A DNA stretch of 64,000 bases from NCBI RefSeq assembly GCF_003576645.1, contig NC_044930.1:14058598-14122597 (forward strand). Reading direction: 5' to 3'. The stretch comes from Ipomoea triloba. Taxonomy: Eukaryota; Streptophyta; Magnoliopsida; Solanales; Convolvulaceae. Positions 33,811 through 44,284 of the stretch are shown one piece after another. The notes beneath the pieces were generated by a model that ran no database searches, was not told the DNA's origin, and saw only the letters and a program-made list of their open reading frames with translations. Each line of letters opens with the position of its first letter. Position 1 is the stretch's first letter. A program made the translations under genes and the position numbers.

Positions 33811-34222
33811 TTTCTTCAAAATTTTAAAAATGAAGTAAAGTATAGTGGTCTACAATAGGTGTATTACAAATTTACGATGCATAACATAATTAAATACTCT
33901 GTATTAACATAATGTTTTTCTTTTAGCTATACCTACCAAGCAAATTAATATCTATGATTTCATTTGATATTATTTTCTAATTAAACCTTTTCAATTAATA
34001 GATAAATTTTGATGCTATACTATTTGTTTTTTAATTTGGTGCAAATCACAAACTAAACAGTATTTCATTTGAATATGTACACATTCTAATATGATATTCT
34101 TGCAAATTCATACACTTTCAAGATAAGAGATCTTCACAAACTGAGACTTCGAGATCCTTCAATTTGGGTCTTCGATCTTCTCAGTTATCAAAATAGAATT
34201 TCCAGATCTTATCAATTTTAGA

Positions 34223-34354
34223 CTACACATTTTATTTCTTGAGCACATAAGCTTAGCACCATATATATATGGATTGAAAAACTAATCCACTACACATTTT
34301 ATTTCTTGAGCACACAAGCTTACCACCATATATATGGATTGAAAAACTAATCCA
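34223..34354. repeat. Diverged tandem duplication, 67 and 65 bp
   Basis: 34223-34289 and 34290-34354 both run from CTACACATTTTATTTCTTGA to AAAACTAATCCA. They differ by a TA unit and two substitutions, so this duplication is old and real, unlike the exact 42-bp ones. Confidence 0.9.
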
Positions 34355-34654
34355 ATATACGAGATCTTGTAGATAACTACAATACTACAGCACACACAAC
34401 CACGCACCACACACGTGATGATGTGTGCCAGTGTATGCAAATGTGTATATATATAAGTACACAACAATTCAATCAAGGAGTCTAAATGCTCAATCAAAAA
34501 CAATACTCACATAATATATATTATTTTATGTATTACCAAACTCAAATTTCTTACCCTAAAATTAAGATAGTTGAGTCAAGCTAATCATCTTAGACACCAT
34601 TAGCGCGCATATTAGAATGTGTACATATTAGTACATGTAAACATGGATAAAAAA

Positions 34655-35054
34655 GGAGTTAATTTCATTTTTTATCCTAGATTTATAGGTGATAATCTAC
34701 TTTTGGTCCCTTTTTATTAGAGCATCCTTATTTGGTCCTATTATTGTGGCATGATCATTTTTAGTCCTCAATTAACAAAATAGTTGAAATGTCGTTAAAT
34801 ACAAAGACATTTCAATCTTTTTCATACAAAGTAGATTCAACCAATATAGTTTTTATGCTTATTTTTTTAAAAAAAAAATCCATTATTGAAGACCGAAATG
34901 TATTTGTATTTAACGAAATTTAAACTGTTTTGTTGATAAAGGACCAAAAATGGTCATGCCACAATAATACTGGATCAAAACTGGATGTTCTAATAAAAAA
35001 GGACTTAAAGTGGACTTCCACCTATAAATCTAGAACCAAAAATTGAATTAACTC
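34655..35054. mobile_element. 400-bp MITE with long inverted arms
   Basis: Ends GAGTTAATTTCATTTTTT and AAAAATTGAATTAACTC. The arms extend about 180 bp (TAGATTTATAGGTG, GGTCC..., GTGGCATGA on the left match inverted copies on the right). It is flanked by ATAAAAAA (34647-34654 and 35055-35062), a candidate 8-9 bp TSD though low complexity. MULE-type is likely. Confidence 0.7.
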
Positions 35055-35094
35055 ATAAAAAAAGATTGTTTTTTTAAAGAGTGATAATTAGTAT

Positions 35095-35663
35095 TGGAAG
35101 ACACAAAGTCTGAGAGAGTTCTTATATACACAAGAAGGTGACCCATACAAGAAAAGAAAATCACAGGAAAATTAGGAAGTATTCCACAAATCCATGAAGT
35201 TTCCATCCAACAATATTTCATTCTAGGATCCCATATACCAAGTTTTCAGCACAGTGCCAAGCTATTACTCCCTAGCTACCTCAGCCATTCTCACTAGCTA
35301 GGGAGTGGGGGGCTGGTGACAGGGAAATTGGGTACCCGACCCACTGGCAGGACCCAAAAGCAAGACAACGGACGTTCAACTAGCCGTTCAACACTTCACT
35401 CCTCAGCATCAATGCTCAACGGCTCCTCAGCTCCTCAGCATTGATGCCCAACGGTTCAGCTCCTCAACATTAATGCTCAACGGCTCCTCAGCTACTTGGC
35501 ATTAACGCTCCATTACTGAGCTGAAGAAGATAAAAAGGCTCACAACACTTGTAGAGGCACGACACTTCTTACTAGATAAAACACACACTGAACTAATACT
35601 GTACTCAAACATTGTATCAAAATTACATTCAAATAATATACCGGTAACACATTATTACCGTCA
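35095..35663 (+). repeat. 5' LTR of the 35-kb element
   Basis: TGGAAGACAC ... ATTATTACCGTCA. It contains repeated CTCCTCAGC/CATTAATGCTCAACGGC motifs at 35400-35510, three or four imperfect copies of about 40 bp. Confidence 0.88.
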
Positions 35664-35664
35664 T

Positions 35665-36374
35665 TGGTGCTCGTTAGTCACCCAGGGCAGTCCCTCCCCC
35701 CGGGGGGAGGAGGGATGCGCCCGGACGAGGAGATTGAATAACAAACGTGTTCCGAGGTCACGCATCATGACCTCGGCGCTGGCCGAGGTCACGTTCGTGA
35801 CCTCGGCCACCGAGGTCACGCCTCGGCACAGAGGCCTGGCCTCGTGCCGAGGACGGAACGTAAAAAAAAAATTGAACTTACCAGAGAAGTTGGAAGTAGG
35901 ACTGCAAGATAGACGATTACAAAGGAAGGAAAAGGGTTTTTTATACAAAACCCTAGGGTTTTGTATAAGGAAATACAATCAGGTTAGGAGAAAAAGATTA
36001 TTCCTAAAGTCAACGGGATTTCCTAAACAAATCCCGCCATATATTTTCAAGATTCCAAGGATTCCTTAAGTAAATCCTGCTAGTTCATATCCTAAATTAC
36101 TCCGGGTAATTATGGGAGCTGAACTCAAAAAAAAAAAAAAATTCATATTAGTAAAAAATATTCAAGGCAAACATTTTATTTCATTTAAATAACATTCAAA
36201 GCCACTACACTTCAACTACTACTCAATATCTAGGCCTTCAACCACTACTCAATATCTAGGTCTTCGGGGGCTTAGGATATTCCACTGCCAAAGGGAGCAC
36301 GTCCTCGGGTACAAGAACGATGGCCATACTCTCTTCCACAGGAGCTTGTTTCAGCTGCTTCGCCACATTCTTCT
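35665..36374 (+). other. PBS and leader of the 35-kb element
   Basis: TTGGTGCTCGTTAGTCACCC directly after the LTR resembles the TTGGTGC-type PBS of gypsy elements; the tRNA is not identified. A GC-rich block with repeats of GAGGTCACG (35754-35825) follows, then AT-rich sequence to the antisense ORF end. No sense ORF of known type is seen. Confidence 0.55.
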
Positions 36375-37732
36375 TGATATCTACTATTTTGTACAATAAT
36401 TCACCCCTTATTTTAGTTGTATTTTCCTTATCCTAGTGAAATTGGGAATTGTTTGTGTGTTATATTGTCCAAGTGTTGAATTATCTACAAGGAGCAACAA
36501 AGGAAGAACTTTGGAACATTTTGGACAAGTTTTGGAAGAAAAGGAAATTACAAGGAAGAAAAGAAACAAGAATATAAATGGGAAAGAATTGGAAGTTGCC
36601 TAATGGGCCAAGGCCCATCTATCTCCTATATATTCTACTTATTCTCTACAATTGAAGGGAGTCCTCTTACACAGTCCTCAACCCTAGTTAGTTTTAGATT
36701 ATTTTTCCCCTTTTCTTTATATATTTCCCTAGCATAATTTAGATTAGTTGGATATTAGATTATTTAATTGCAAGATTGGAATCACAGATTGAAGTTGGAT
36801 TTGTTCTTCTTTATCAGTAAAGTTTTCTCTTTCCTTTATATTTCTTGCAATGTTTATGGTTAATTATTATTTCTTTGCTTTGTTCACTTTAATCATGCGT
36901 GAGTAATTCGCCTATGGGTTTGGATTAGGGGTCCATTGTTAATCTTGATGTTCAATTTGTGATTATTGCATAAAGGGATTGAATCTTTTACCTAGGGTTT
37001 ATGTTGATTTGGGGATTTGCTTTCTACTTGTTATTGATTGACGGCCACAATTAATTGCTAGTCTAGGAGAGGGATTCATTACAACGAAAGTTGGATGGAG
37101 ACCTCGAGCCTTACCATTTTCAACCTAATTTTCCTACTATGAGAATAGGGGTAATTTTGGGGGCTTACAATGCTTAGGTGTTTAAGGTTATGATTGATGC
37201 ATCACGACAGTGGGGCAATTGTAGCCTAATTCGGTTTATTGATTACGAAAGTAGCTAAATTGAATTCTTATGTGCCTTGCCCATATATCCCGAGGTTAAT
37301 TATTCTGTCCCTAATTCTGAGATTGTTAGAACATCAAGATTACGATCCCCCTAATCTGGCATATTCCCTTATCATACAGTTAACTCCTTAGTCAATTGCT
37401 TTCTTTTAATTTTCATCATTCAGTTTTAGTTGCTTGGATTCTAGTTGATTCACATACTCTAGTGCCTAGTATTCTTAATTCATACAATTACGTGCCATAG
37501 CCCCAATCCTCAGCGGAACGACATTTACAACCTCTTTTTACACTCATCATTATACACATCACTTCTCCTCTTCCCCGTCTGACGGAATGGTCAGTGGGTC
37601 GTCAACGGTATCCCCGACTTCGTGCCTGCCTACCTTCATTTGCTTCAACATCTCGCGTCTTGCCAGCTCCATCAGACGCGACGACCGGCGCCTCTTCATC
37701 CCTAGGCCTGCGCTTGCTCTCTTTGGACCCAT
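36256..37732 (-). pseudogene. Antisense ORF split by a solo LTR, function unknown
   Basis: Read on the minus strand from ATG 37732, a 57-codon frame (MGPKRASAGLGMKRRRSSRL at its start, then an acidic PSDGEEEK end) reaches the solo LTR at 37561. The frame resumes on the other side (36369) and stays open for 37 more codons to TAG at 36256-36258. The protein is strongly basic at its N-terminus (an RRRSSR nuclear-signal-like patch) and acidic in the middle. I recognise no domain. Antisense extra ORFs near the 3' LTR are known from some plant Tat-lineage gypsy elements, so this may be a reduced relative. That link is inference. Confidence 0.5.
36375..37561 (+). mobile_element. Solo LTR, 1187 bp, inserted in the 35-kb element
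   Basis: TGATATCTACTATTTTG ... CATTATACACATCA with a perfect 5-bp TSD CTTCT (36370-36374 and 37562-37566). A TATATATT box lies near 36627. The 3' end style (AGCGGAACGACATTTACAAC) and size fit a Tat/Athila-type gypsy LTR, but the orientation is inferred only from the TATA position. Confidence 0.82.
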
Positions 37733-37744
37733 GACAAGAATGAC

Positions 37745-37758
37745 GTGGTGGGGAAGCA
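37745..37758 (+). other. Polypurine tract of the 35-kb element
   Basis: GTGGTGGGGAAGCA directly precedes the 3' LTR. Confidence 0.65.
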
Positions 37759-38327
37759 TGGAAGACACAAAGTCTGAGAGAGTTCTTATATACACAAGAA
37801 GGTGACCCATACAAGGAAAGAAAATCACAGGGAAATTAGGAAATGTTCAACAAATCCATGAAGTTTCCATCCAGCAATATTTCCTTCTAGGATCCCATAT
37901 ACCAAGTTTTCAGCACAATGCCAAGCTATTACTCCCTAGCTACCTCAGCCATTCTCACTAGCTAGGGAGTGGGGGGCTGGTGACAGGGTAATTGGGTACC
38001 CGACCCACTGGCAGGACCCAAAAGCAAGACAACGGACGTTCAACTAGCCGTTCAACACTTCACTCCTCAGCATCAATGCTCAACGGCTCCTCAGCTCCTC
38101 AGCATTGATGCCCAACGGTTCAGCTCCTCAACATTAATGCTCAACGGCTCCTCATCTCCTTGGCATTAACGCTCCATTACTGAGCTGAGGAAGATTAAAA
38201 GGCTCACAACACTTGTAGAGGCACGACACTTCTTATTAGACAAAACACACACTGAACTAATACTGTACTCAAACATTGTATCAACATTACATTCAAATAA
38301 TATACCGGTAACACATTATTACCGTCA
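37759..38327 (+). repeat. 3' LTR of the 35-kb element
   Basis: 569 bp, the same length as the 5' LTR, with about 17 substitutions by eye. Confidence 0.88.
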
Positions 38328-39610
38328 TGTATTATATATCGTTTACGTATAATATTATCTATATTTATGATTGATCTATGTGTTGTTTTTAATTACAGGC
38401 AACGCACTGGTGTGCACTGTGGCCTTAGTGGGTGTGAACTATTAGTTCCTCGCGGCTGGGTTTTCGTTGTATGTGTGCACCTCGTTGTAGCCTAGTGTAC
38501 ACTTTGTGTTCATGTGATGCGTGCATGAGCATTGTAAACTTGGCATGTGTGTACTATAGTATCTAGGTGTGTGCATTAGCTTGTGACATGGTTTGCAGCT
38601 AATGATGATGTATTTGTGTACTACTTAGGTTTGTGAATCAAGTAAGTTTTTTATCATTGTTTGCATATCTGGTGGCGGTGGTGCATGATGTGTATGTTTG
38701 TGTTTCAATGTAAACGAAACGTGTACAATGTACAATTTTAGAGTTTGCACAGTGCAATGTATAAGTGCAGCATGTGTGCACTATAGTACATATGCGTGTG
38801 CATTTATTTGTGGTGTAGTTTGCATCCAAAGATGTGTTTGTGCTCTAGTCAGGTATGTGAATCAATAACGATTTTTTTAACATGGTTTTCCTGGGTGATG
38901 GTGGTGGTATGTGTGCATTTCAATGTGAATGTGTGCACAATACGATGTATAAGTGTGGCGTGCGTGTGTGCTCTATAGTACATATGCGTGTACATTCATT
39001 TGTAGTGTTGTTTGCATATAACCACATATTTGTACACTAGTCAAGTATGCGAATCAACAAAGGATTTTTTTTTTGTCCCTGTTTTCCTTGCTAGTAATAG
39101 TAATGTCTGGTATTTATGTGTATATTTCAATGCGAACGTATGCACAATACAATATTAGATTGCCGAGTGTGCGAAGTGCAATGTATAAGTGTGTACAGTG
39201 CAATATAGAATTGTACATACGATTCCAGCGGCATTCAGTGTCGCACACGATGTTGTGCATGAGTGCACGTAGTCATCAGAGCACAACACAACACCCCTTT
39301 TGCTATCCTCTAATCCACGTGTTTGTCTAGCTAAATTAAAGTATCGGACATTAACAAAACGATTAGATTTTTCTTATATTTAATAATAATAACAATAATT
39401 TATTATTTAAATGAAAGGATTTAATATATTAGAAACTCCTAATTTGTCGCTGACTTACCTATTTTGACAGAAGGTTAAAATTTTACTTATAGATTTGCCC
39501 CTTAATTGATATTTATGGGTGATTTGGATTGTTGTTTAGACACATGGATTTAAGGTGACTTTTAATCATATCTATTAGTCACTTATTCTCTATGGCTACA
39601 ATTTGTCCAC
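38328..39610. repeat. Diverged tandem repeats, about 190-230 bp period
   Basis: Between about 38520 and 39200, units share ACTATAGTACATATGCGTGT, a GTTTGCAT...TGTGCTCTAGTCAGGTATGTGAATCAA-type block, then a T-run, a GGTGGTGG motif and GTGCACAATACGATGTATAAG-like ends. Anchors ACTATAGTA or CTATAGTA fall near 38548, 38778 and 38970. No coding potential is seen. The remainder to 39610 is AT-rich without features. Confidence 0.65.
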
Positions 39611-39615
39611 AGTTC

Positions 39616-40341
39616 TCATGTGGGAATATATTCTCATACGAGAGAACTAGAAACAAATTAGAGTCGTCCATCTGAAAATATCTAACAGCTTTAAAGCAAG
39701 GAGAGAGGAAAAAATGCAGTGTCATTTTAGTAAATAATTTGAACTTTCAGTTCAAGTAATAACACTATGAAGTGCACTTAGCAACATCATAGAGTGCATC
39801 TCATGATACGTATAGGTGCAGTAAAATTCTCTAACTTTTAGAATTTATTGTTCCATTTTTTTTTATTTGGTTTAAAAGTTCACTTTAAAATTTAGTAGTT
39901 AGTGTTTGCCTTTAGAATGCATCTAGCCACAATATAAAGTACACCGAGCCACAATATTAAGTGCACCTAACGTTATCATTAATTGCACTTAACATTCACT
40001 TTTTAAACTTCATTGTTTAATTTAGTTTTTTCAATTTGGTTTAAGGGTTCACTTTTTATTATTTAAAAGTTTAAATTTTATGGTTTAACTTTGAATTTAG
40101 ATTTCTGGTTTAGCTTTTTGGATTTATCAACAGATGCACTAAGTACTTTTAGTTACTTGCACTCTATTGTGTTGAAGGTTGCACTTTGTAGTGATGTTAC
40201 TTGCACTTTAAAGTTTTAGTTATTTACAAAAAATGCTACAACTTTTTTTTTTTCTATAGTTGCTTATGATATGTTAAATCCTTTCAGATGGTACAACTCT
40301 AATTGGTTCCTAATTCTCTCCCCAGTAACAATTCTCACAAG

Positions 40342-40342
<1 letters not shown>
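39616..40342. mobile_element. MULE-like MITE, about 730 bp
   Basis: Arms 39616-39690 and 40269-40342 are imperfect inverted repeats of about 75 bp (CTCATGTGGGAATATATTCT at left; AATTCTCTCCCCAGTAACAA then TTCTCACAAG at right; both share CAAATTAGAG...CCATCTGAAA in inverse). The interior has repeated GTGCACTTAGC-like motifs. No transposase is encoded. Confidence 0.65.
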
Positions 40343-40343
<1 letters not shown>

Positions 40344-40372
<29 letters not shown>

Positions 40373-40374
40373 TG
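40344..40374. repeat. (AC)n microsatellite
   Basis: GCGC followed by about 13 AC units. Confidence 0.9.
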
Positions 40375-40552
40375 ATATATAATATTAATCAAATGCGGCC
40401 TGTGCATTACGTGCGATCGTGTGGCCCAGCATATGTCGTTGGATTGAGGTGATCTGACGGTGGAGGTTATATATTAGGATTTAGGAAGTTTAATTCGCGT
40501 AACTTAAGTGAGGGTTTTATGGTAATTGTAAGTGGGAAGGTAATGTTAGAGT

Positions 40553-41090
40553 ACAAAATGCACCAACAAACGTATTCTTAAAACACACCATTCAACGACT
40601 AAAATGCACTAGTTCTTAGATTGAAACACACCACTTAACCACCACACACCAAATGCAACTACTCTTGTAAAATTCACCACCATGTGTATTAAAACACACC
40701 ATTCTACGTTATAAAATGCACCACTGGACAAATTAAAACACACCATTCCCCACCATACTGAAATACACCACTCAATTCAAATGCACCAACAAAATTAAAA
40801 CACACCATTATACGTTATAAAATGCACCAGTTCTTAGATTAAAACACACCACTTAACCACCACACACCAAATGCAACAACTCTCGTAAAATTCCCCACCA
40901 TGTATATTAAAACACACAATTCTACGTTATAAAATGCACCACTAGACAAATTAAAACACGTCATTCCCCACCATAAATACACCACTCAATTCAAATGCAC
41001 CAACAAAATTAAAACACACCATTATAGTTATAAAATGCACCAGTTCTCAGATTAAAACACACCACTTAACCACCACACACCAAATACACA
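40553..41090. repeat. Hierarchical minisatellite, about 215-bp unit
   Basis: About 2.5 higher-order units, anchored by AGATT(G/A)AAACACACCACTT near 40618, 40836 and 41050. Each is built of 20-25 bp subunits alternating AAAACACACCATT and AAAATGCACCA. Copies differ by scattered substitutions and small indels, so this looks genuine. Confidence 0.85.
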
Positions 41091-41192
41091 TGCTATTGCG
41101 AATTACAACAATATTATCTCAAATATGAGCCAGATTAATGTTAATAATGCACAGACTATTGCGAATTACTCCATTATCATATTAATGTTAAT

Positions 41193-41880
41193 AATGCACC
41201 AGTTTTCACACTTAAACCTTGCTTGTCCTCAAGCAAGCATACTATCTAAATCCTAATCATTTAAGTGCCAAGAATAGTTAAGTTTTTCTGTGGGTTGATC
41301 AATCGATTTGTGTGTAGGTGTTTTGGGATAGAGCGGATGAAATTCCCTTCACTATCTACCAAGACTATTAAGCTTAAGTCAACCAAATGTAAGAAATATG
41401 CTGAGGAAGTGAAGTTCTCCAAAGATAGGTTTAAATAACAACATTCACACTTTTCAAACATGCAAACAATAGAAGTTCATCTTTCATTTTGTAGGGGCCT
41501 AGTGGGAACGATGTGCATACCCTAGCCAATTGTCCAACCATACGCCAAAGCCCCTGTACAAAAAATAAGTGAGGGTGGGGGCATGGACCGCTCATCGCCA
41601 TGGCTTGGGCGATCGCTCTTTCTTCTCACCCCCTCGGCTATTCTTTCGGGTCACCCGACTTCACATGGATCTCCATGCTTTTTCGAAGACAGTGCAATGG
41701 GTGCCTGAATCCAAGCAAGGCGGCTCACCTCCTCTCTATTTTCTCATCTTCCAGGATCTCTTCGGGACAACCGACTTCATATGGATCTCCATGCTTTTTT
41801 GAAGACGATGCAATGGTTGCCCCGTATCCCAGCAAGATGGCTCGCCTCGTGTTTTATCTCTAGGAGTGGCCATTTTGAAG
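41193..41880 (-). mobile_element. Athila-like relic, left part (post-pol region, minus)
   Basis: Minus strand TTGAGGACAAGCAAGGTTTAA then AGTGTGAAAA near 41193-41235 matches the pre-LTR signature seen before the intact Athila PPT. The rest has two copies, about 116 bp apart, of a CGACTTCA.ATGGATCTCCATGC block (41650 and 41770), which also occurs near 58580 and 59000. No coding frame survives and the LTR to the left is missing. Continuity with 50460 onward is broken by the inserted element. Confidence 0.6.
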
Positions 41881-41972
41881 TGTAGTACCCCGTAATTTCG
41901 TTCAAGCCTTGAAACCGGTAATTATTTCCACCGGGTAATTTATTTGATTTAATTGGGCTTAATCTTTCCAAT

Positions 41973-42025
<53 letters not shown>

Positions 42026-42096
42026 GCCATTATAAAAATGCCCTTACTTATAAGAATTGTAAGGATCCGAATTTGAATAAATGCCTTACAAGAATT

Positions 42097-42097
42097 N
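42097..42097. other. Single N with inverted flank
   Basis: The 76 bp left of the N (42021-42096) are the reverse complement of 48116-48191 in the other LTR, with three or so mismatches. Sequence right of the N continues colinearly. This looks like a join at a TA-rich hairpin with one end flipped. Confidence 0.8.
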
Positions 42098-43276
42098 AGT
42101 AGTATAATAAATAATGTGAGACCCATTTTATAAGGGCCCATTATTTCATGTCTTACCCTAATATGATACATACACTATGTATGTAATGATTTCTCCTATC
42201 CATATAAAAGGGTTTGTATTAAGTCTTCCTACCCTTTTTCATTTCTCCTACCAAGAATAACTCTTCCTACACTATCTTTCCTAAGAACCCTACAATATAC
42301 ATTATCCTTTCTTCTTCAAGATCCAAGACCAAGATTGCTCCTTTAGGATTCCTAAGGCTTGGGTAAGTGTTTATCTTTAGGAATAAGCATTGTATCATCT
42401 TGTTTTCATAATCTTTATACAAGTTCTTATGTTATTCTTTTGGGGATCTTTTGGGAAAAAGATGATCAAGATGGAGGTGGTGTCTTGTGAGGTGTTTTGA
42501 GGTTTTCTTGGGTGAAGTGTGCTTCAAGAGGTAACCATCATGTCCACTAAAACCTATTTTACACTCTTGATCTATAAATATTATTTGGTGTATTGGAATC
42601 CTGTGGAAATCTTTGCTGCTTAGCCTATTCTTTGGTTGTCTGTGAAGTCATTTTGATGGATTATGAACTTGTGTTCTTGATCCTTTGCATATTTATGTTT
42701 ATGGATATTTATTGGTATGGATTCCATGTTTATTTGGCTTTTGGGAGTTGTAATCTAAGCAATATAATCCTATTTTTGTATTCTAGAAATGAACTTTGCG
42801 TATTCTGTCTGATCTGTTCTGGGAAGGGTTTACAGAGGACTCTAACGGAATAATGTGCCCCGTTGGTGCCTTTCGCAAGTGTGTAACGGTGGGGGATGGC
42901 GGAGGGAGGTCTTCCGCCAAGGTTGTTCGCCTCCTTCTTGCGGAGGAGTGTGGCGGAGCTAGGTGTTCCGTTGGTGTGTTCCGCCAGTTCCGATGGCATT
43001 CTGGTTCCAGTAACCTGTTCTGTGATCTGTTCTCTGATTGTTTCCCTTTTTGGTCTGGACATTGTTGGAGTATTTTGTTGGGTATTCTACCATGTCTTTG
43101 GAGTATTTATTCATATCTCTCGGTCCATCTTTTGAGTCTCTTGGTTAGTTGAATCCTTGATTATACTACTTGGGAGTTGGTTTGTGTTCATAATCTGAGA
43201 TGAACACTCTGAGTGGTTGTTCTTGAGCTGAGGTTGAGGTTGGATGTGGATGGTGGATCTTTGAGTATCTTTGGGG

Positions 43277-43505
43277 ATATTGGGCACTATTCGCCTTTGT
43301 GTATTTGGGCACTATTTGCCTTTGTGTATTTGGGCACTATTTGCCTCTATGTATTTGTGCACCATTTGCCTCCGTGTATTTGAGGACTATTTGCCTCTAT
43401 GTATTCGGGCACGATTTGCCTACGTATATATTTCGGGCACGACTTGCCTTTGTGTATTTGGGCACTATTTGCCTCTATGATTCGGGCATTATTTGCCTCT
43501 GTGAA
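43277..43505 (+). repeat. 24-bp minisatellite in LTR
   Basis: About nine imperfect copies of GGGCACTATTTGCCT followed by CTATGTATTT-like sequence. The repeat lies inside the LTR and is shared with the 3' LTR, where copy make-up differs slightly. Confidence 0.9.
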
Positions 43506-44271
43506 CTGAGTTTGGATTTGATGATCGGTATGAGGATTGGTAAGTTGGTTGGAGGGTAAGGGTTGGTGTTATCCTTACGTTGAGGTCTGTTTGGTCTCTT
43601 ACTTGATTCTTGAGTTATATCGTATCTCGTTGGTTGTTGGTTATTCTTGGATGTATTCTTGTTTGGTTATTTCTCATGAGTATTCCATTGTATTCATGAT
43701 TCAGTTGGATATTGGTATTGTTGGAAAGTCCTTGGTTTATATATTCATTCAGCGTGTTATTGTTGAGTATCCGATTTTAAATACTGAACAGTTCGTTGGT
43801 GTGTATATTCTATATGGGTGTGTAAACCTATTTACAAACTTACTATATATATATATTTCCTTGCGGGTGTGAGTGGTGGTTGCTTAGCAGTCTTTTCCTA
43901 ATGGTTTCTTGTATGTTTTCCAGGTATGGGATAAGTCTAACCGAGAGCGCGCTAGAGCTTATCTTTATGAGGCGGCTTAGACTAGTTGATGTTGTTTTAG
44001 ACTTTATGTTTGGGCCTATGTGCCAATGATAAGATTATATACTCTTGTTTAGATTTTGGATGTTTTGGATATGTTTTGAGGATTTATATCTATGCAGTTC
44101 AGTTCTTTTGGTTAGCCTGTGCATCTAGGCCGTGCTTTTCTTACCTAGATGTGGCATGATACCCCTTAGGTTATAAATCGCTTCCGCTATGTTATGTTTG
44201 ATAGTTGAGATAGGCAGCTTTTGTGTTAAAGTTTAGCTATCTCGGCTTGTGTAAGGTTGGGGTGTCACAGT

Positions 44272-44284
44272 TGGTATCAGAGCC
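44272..44284 (+). other. Primer-binding site of the LARD
   Basis: TGGTATCAGAGCC, complementary to the initiator-Met tRNA 3' end, two bases inside the LTR. Confidence 0.9.

Larger units (their letters stand above)
35095..38327 (+). mobile_element. Non-autonomous LTR retrotransposon with antisense ORF (LARD/TRIM-like)
   Basis: Two 569-bp LTRs (about 3% diverged by eye) flank about 2.1 kb, of which 1187 bp is a later solo-LTR insertion. A PBS-like TTGGTGCTCG follows the left LTR and a GGTGGGGAAGCA PPT precedes the right LTR, fixing plus orientation. Flanks AGTAT (35090-35094) and TGTAT (38328-38332) are a TSD with one change. There is no gag or pol. A minus-strand ORF of about 94 codons next to the 3' LTR is its only coding feature. 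Confidence 0.82.
41881..44269 (+). repeat. 5' LTR of the LARD
   Basis: 2389 bp with TATAAAA at 42203-42209. It contains a (TA)n run at 41975-42020, an N at 42097, an inverted 76-bp piece relative to the 3' LTR, and a 24-bp minisatellite (43277-43505). Confidence 0.88.

Noticed and set aside
35734..36069. 111-codon plus-strand ORF in the leader of the 35-kb element
   Set aside because: Runs through a GAGGTCACG repeat; composition reflects the repeat, with no domain. It could be a degraded gag start but nothing supports it.
43277..43505. Regularly spaced short repeats that might suggest a CRISPR array
   Set aside because: The units are directly adjacent 24-bp minisatellite copies without unique spacers, lie in an LTR in a plant genome, and there are no cas genes.
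43271..43559. Overlapping ORFs of 69-86 codons in several frames
   Set aside because: They arise because the 24-bp repeat lacks stops in some frames. The same is seen at 49336-49726. No independent evidence of coding.
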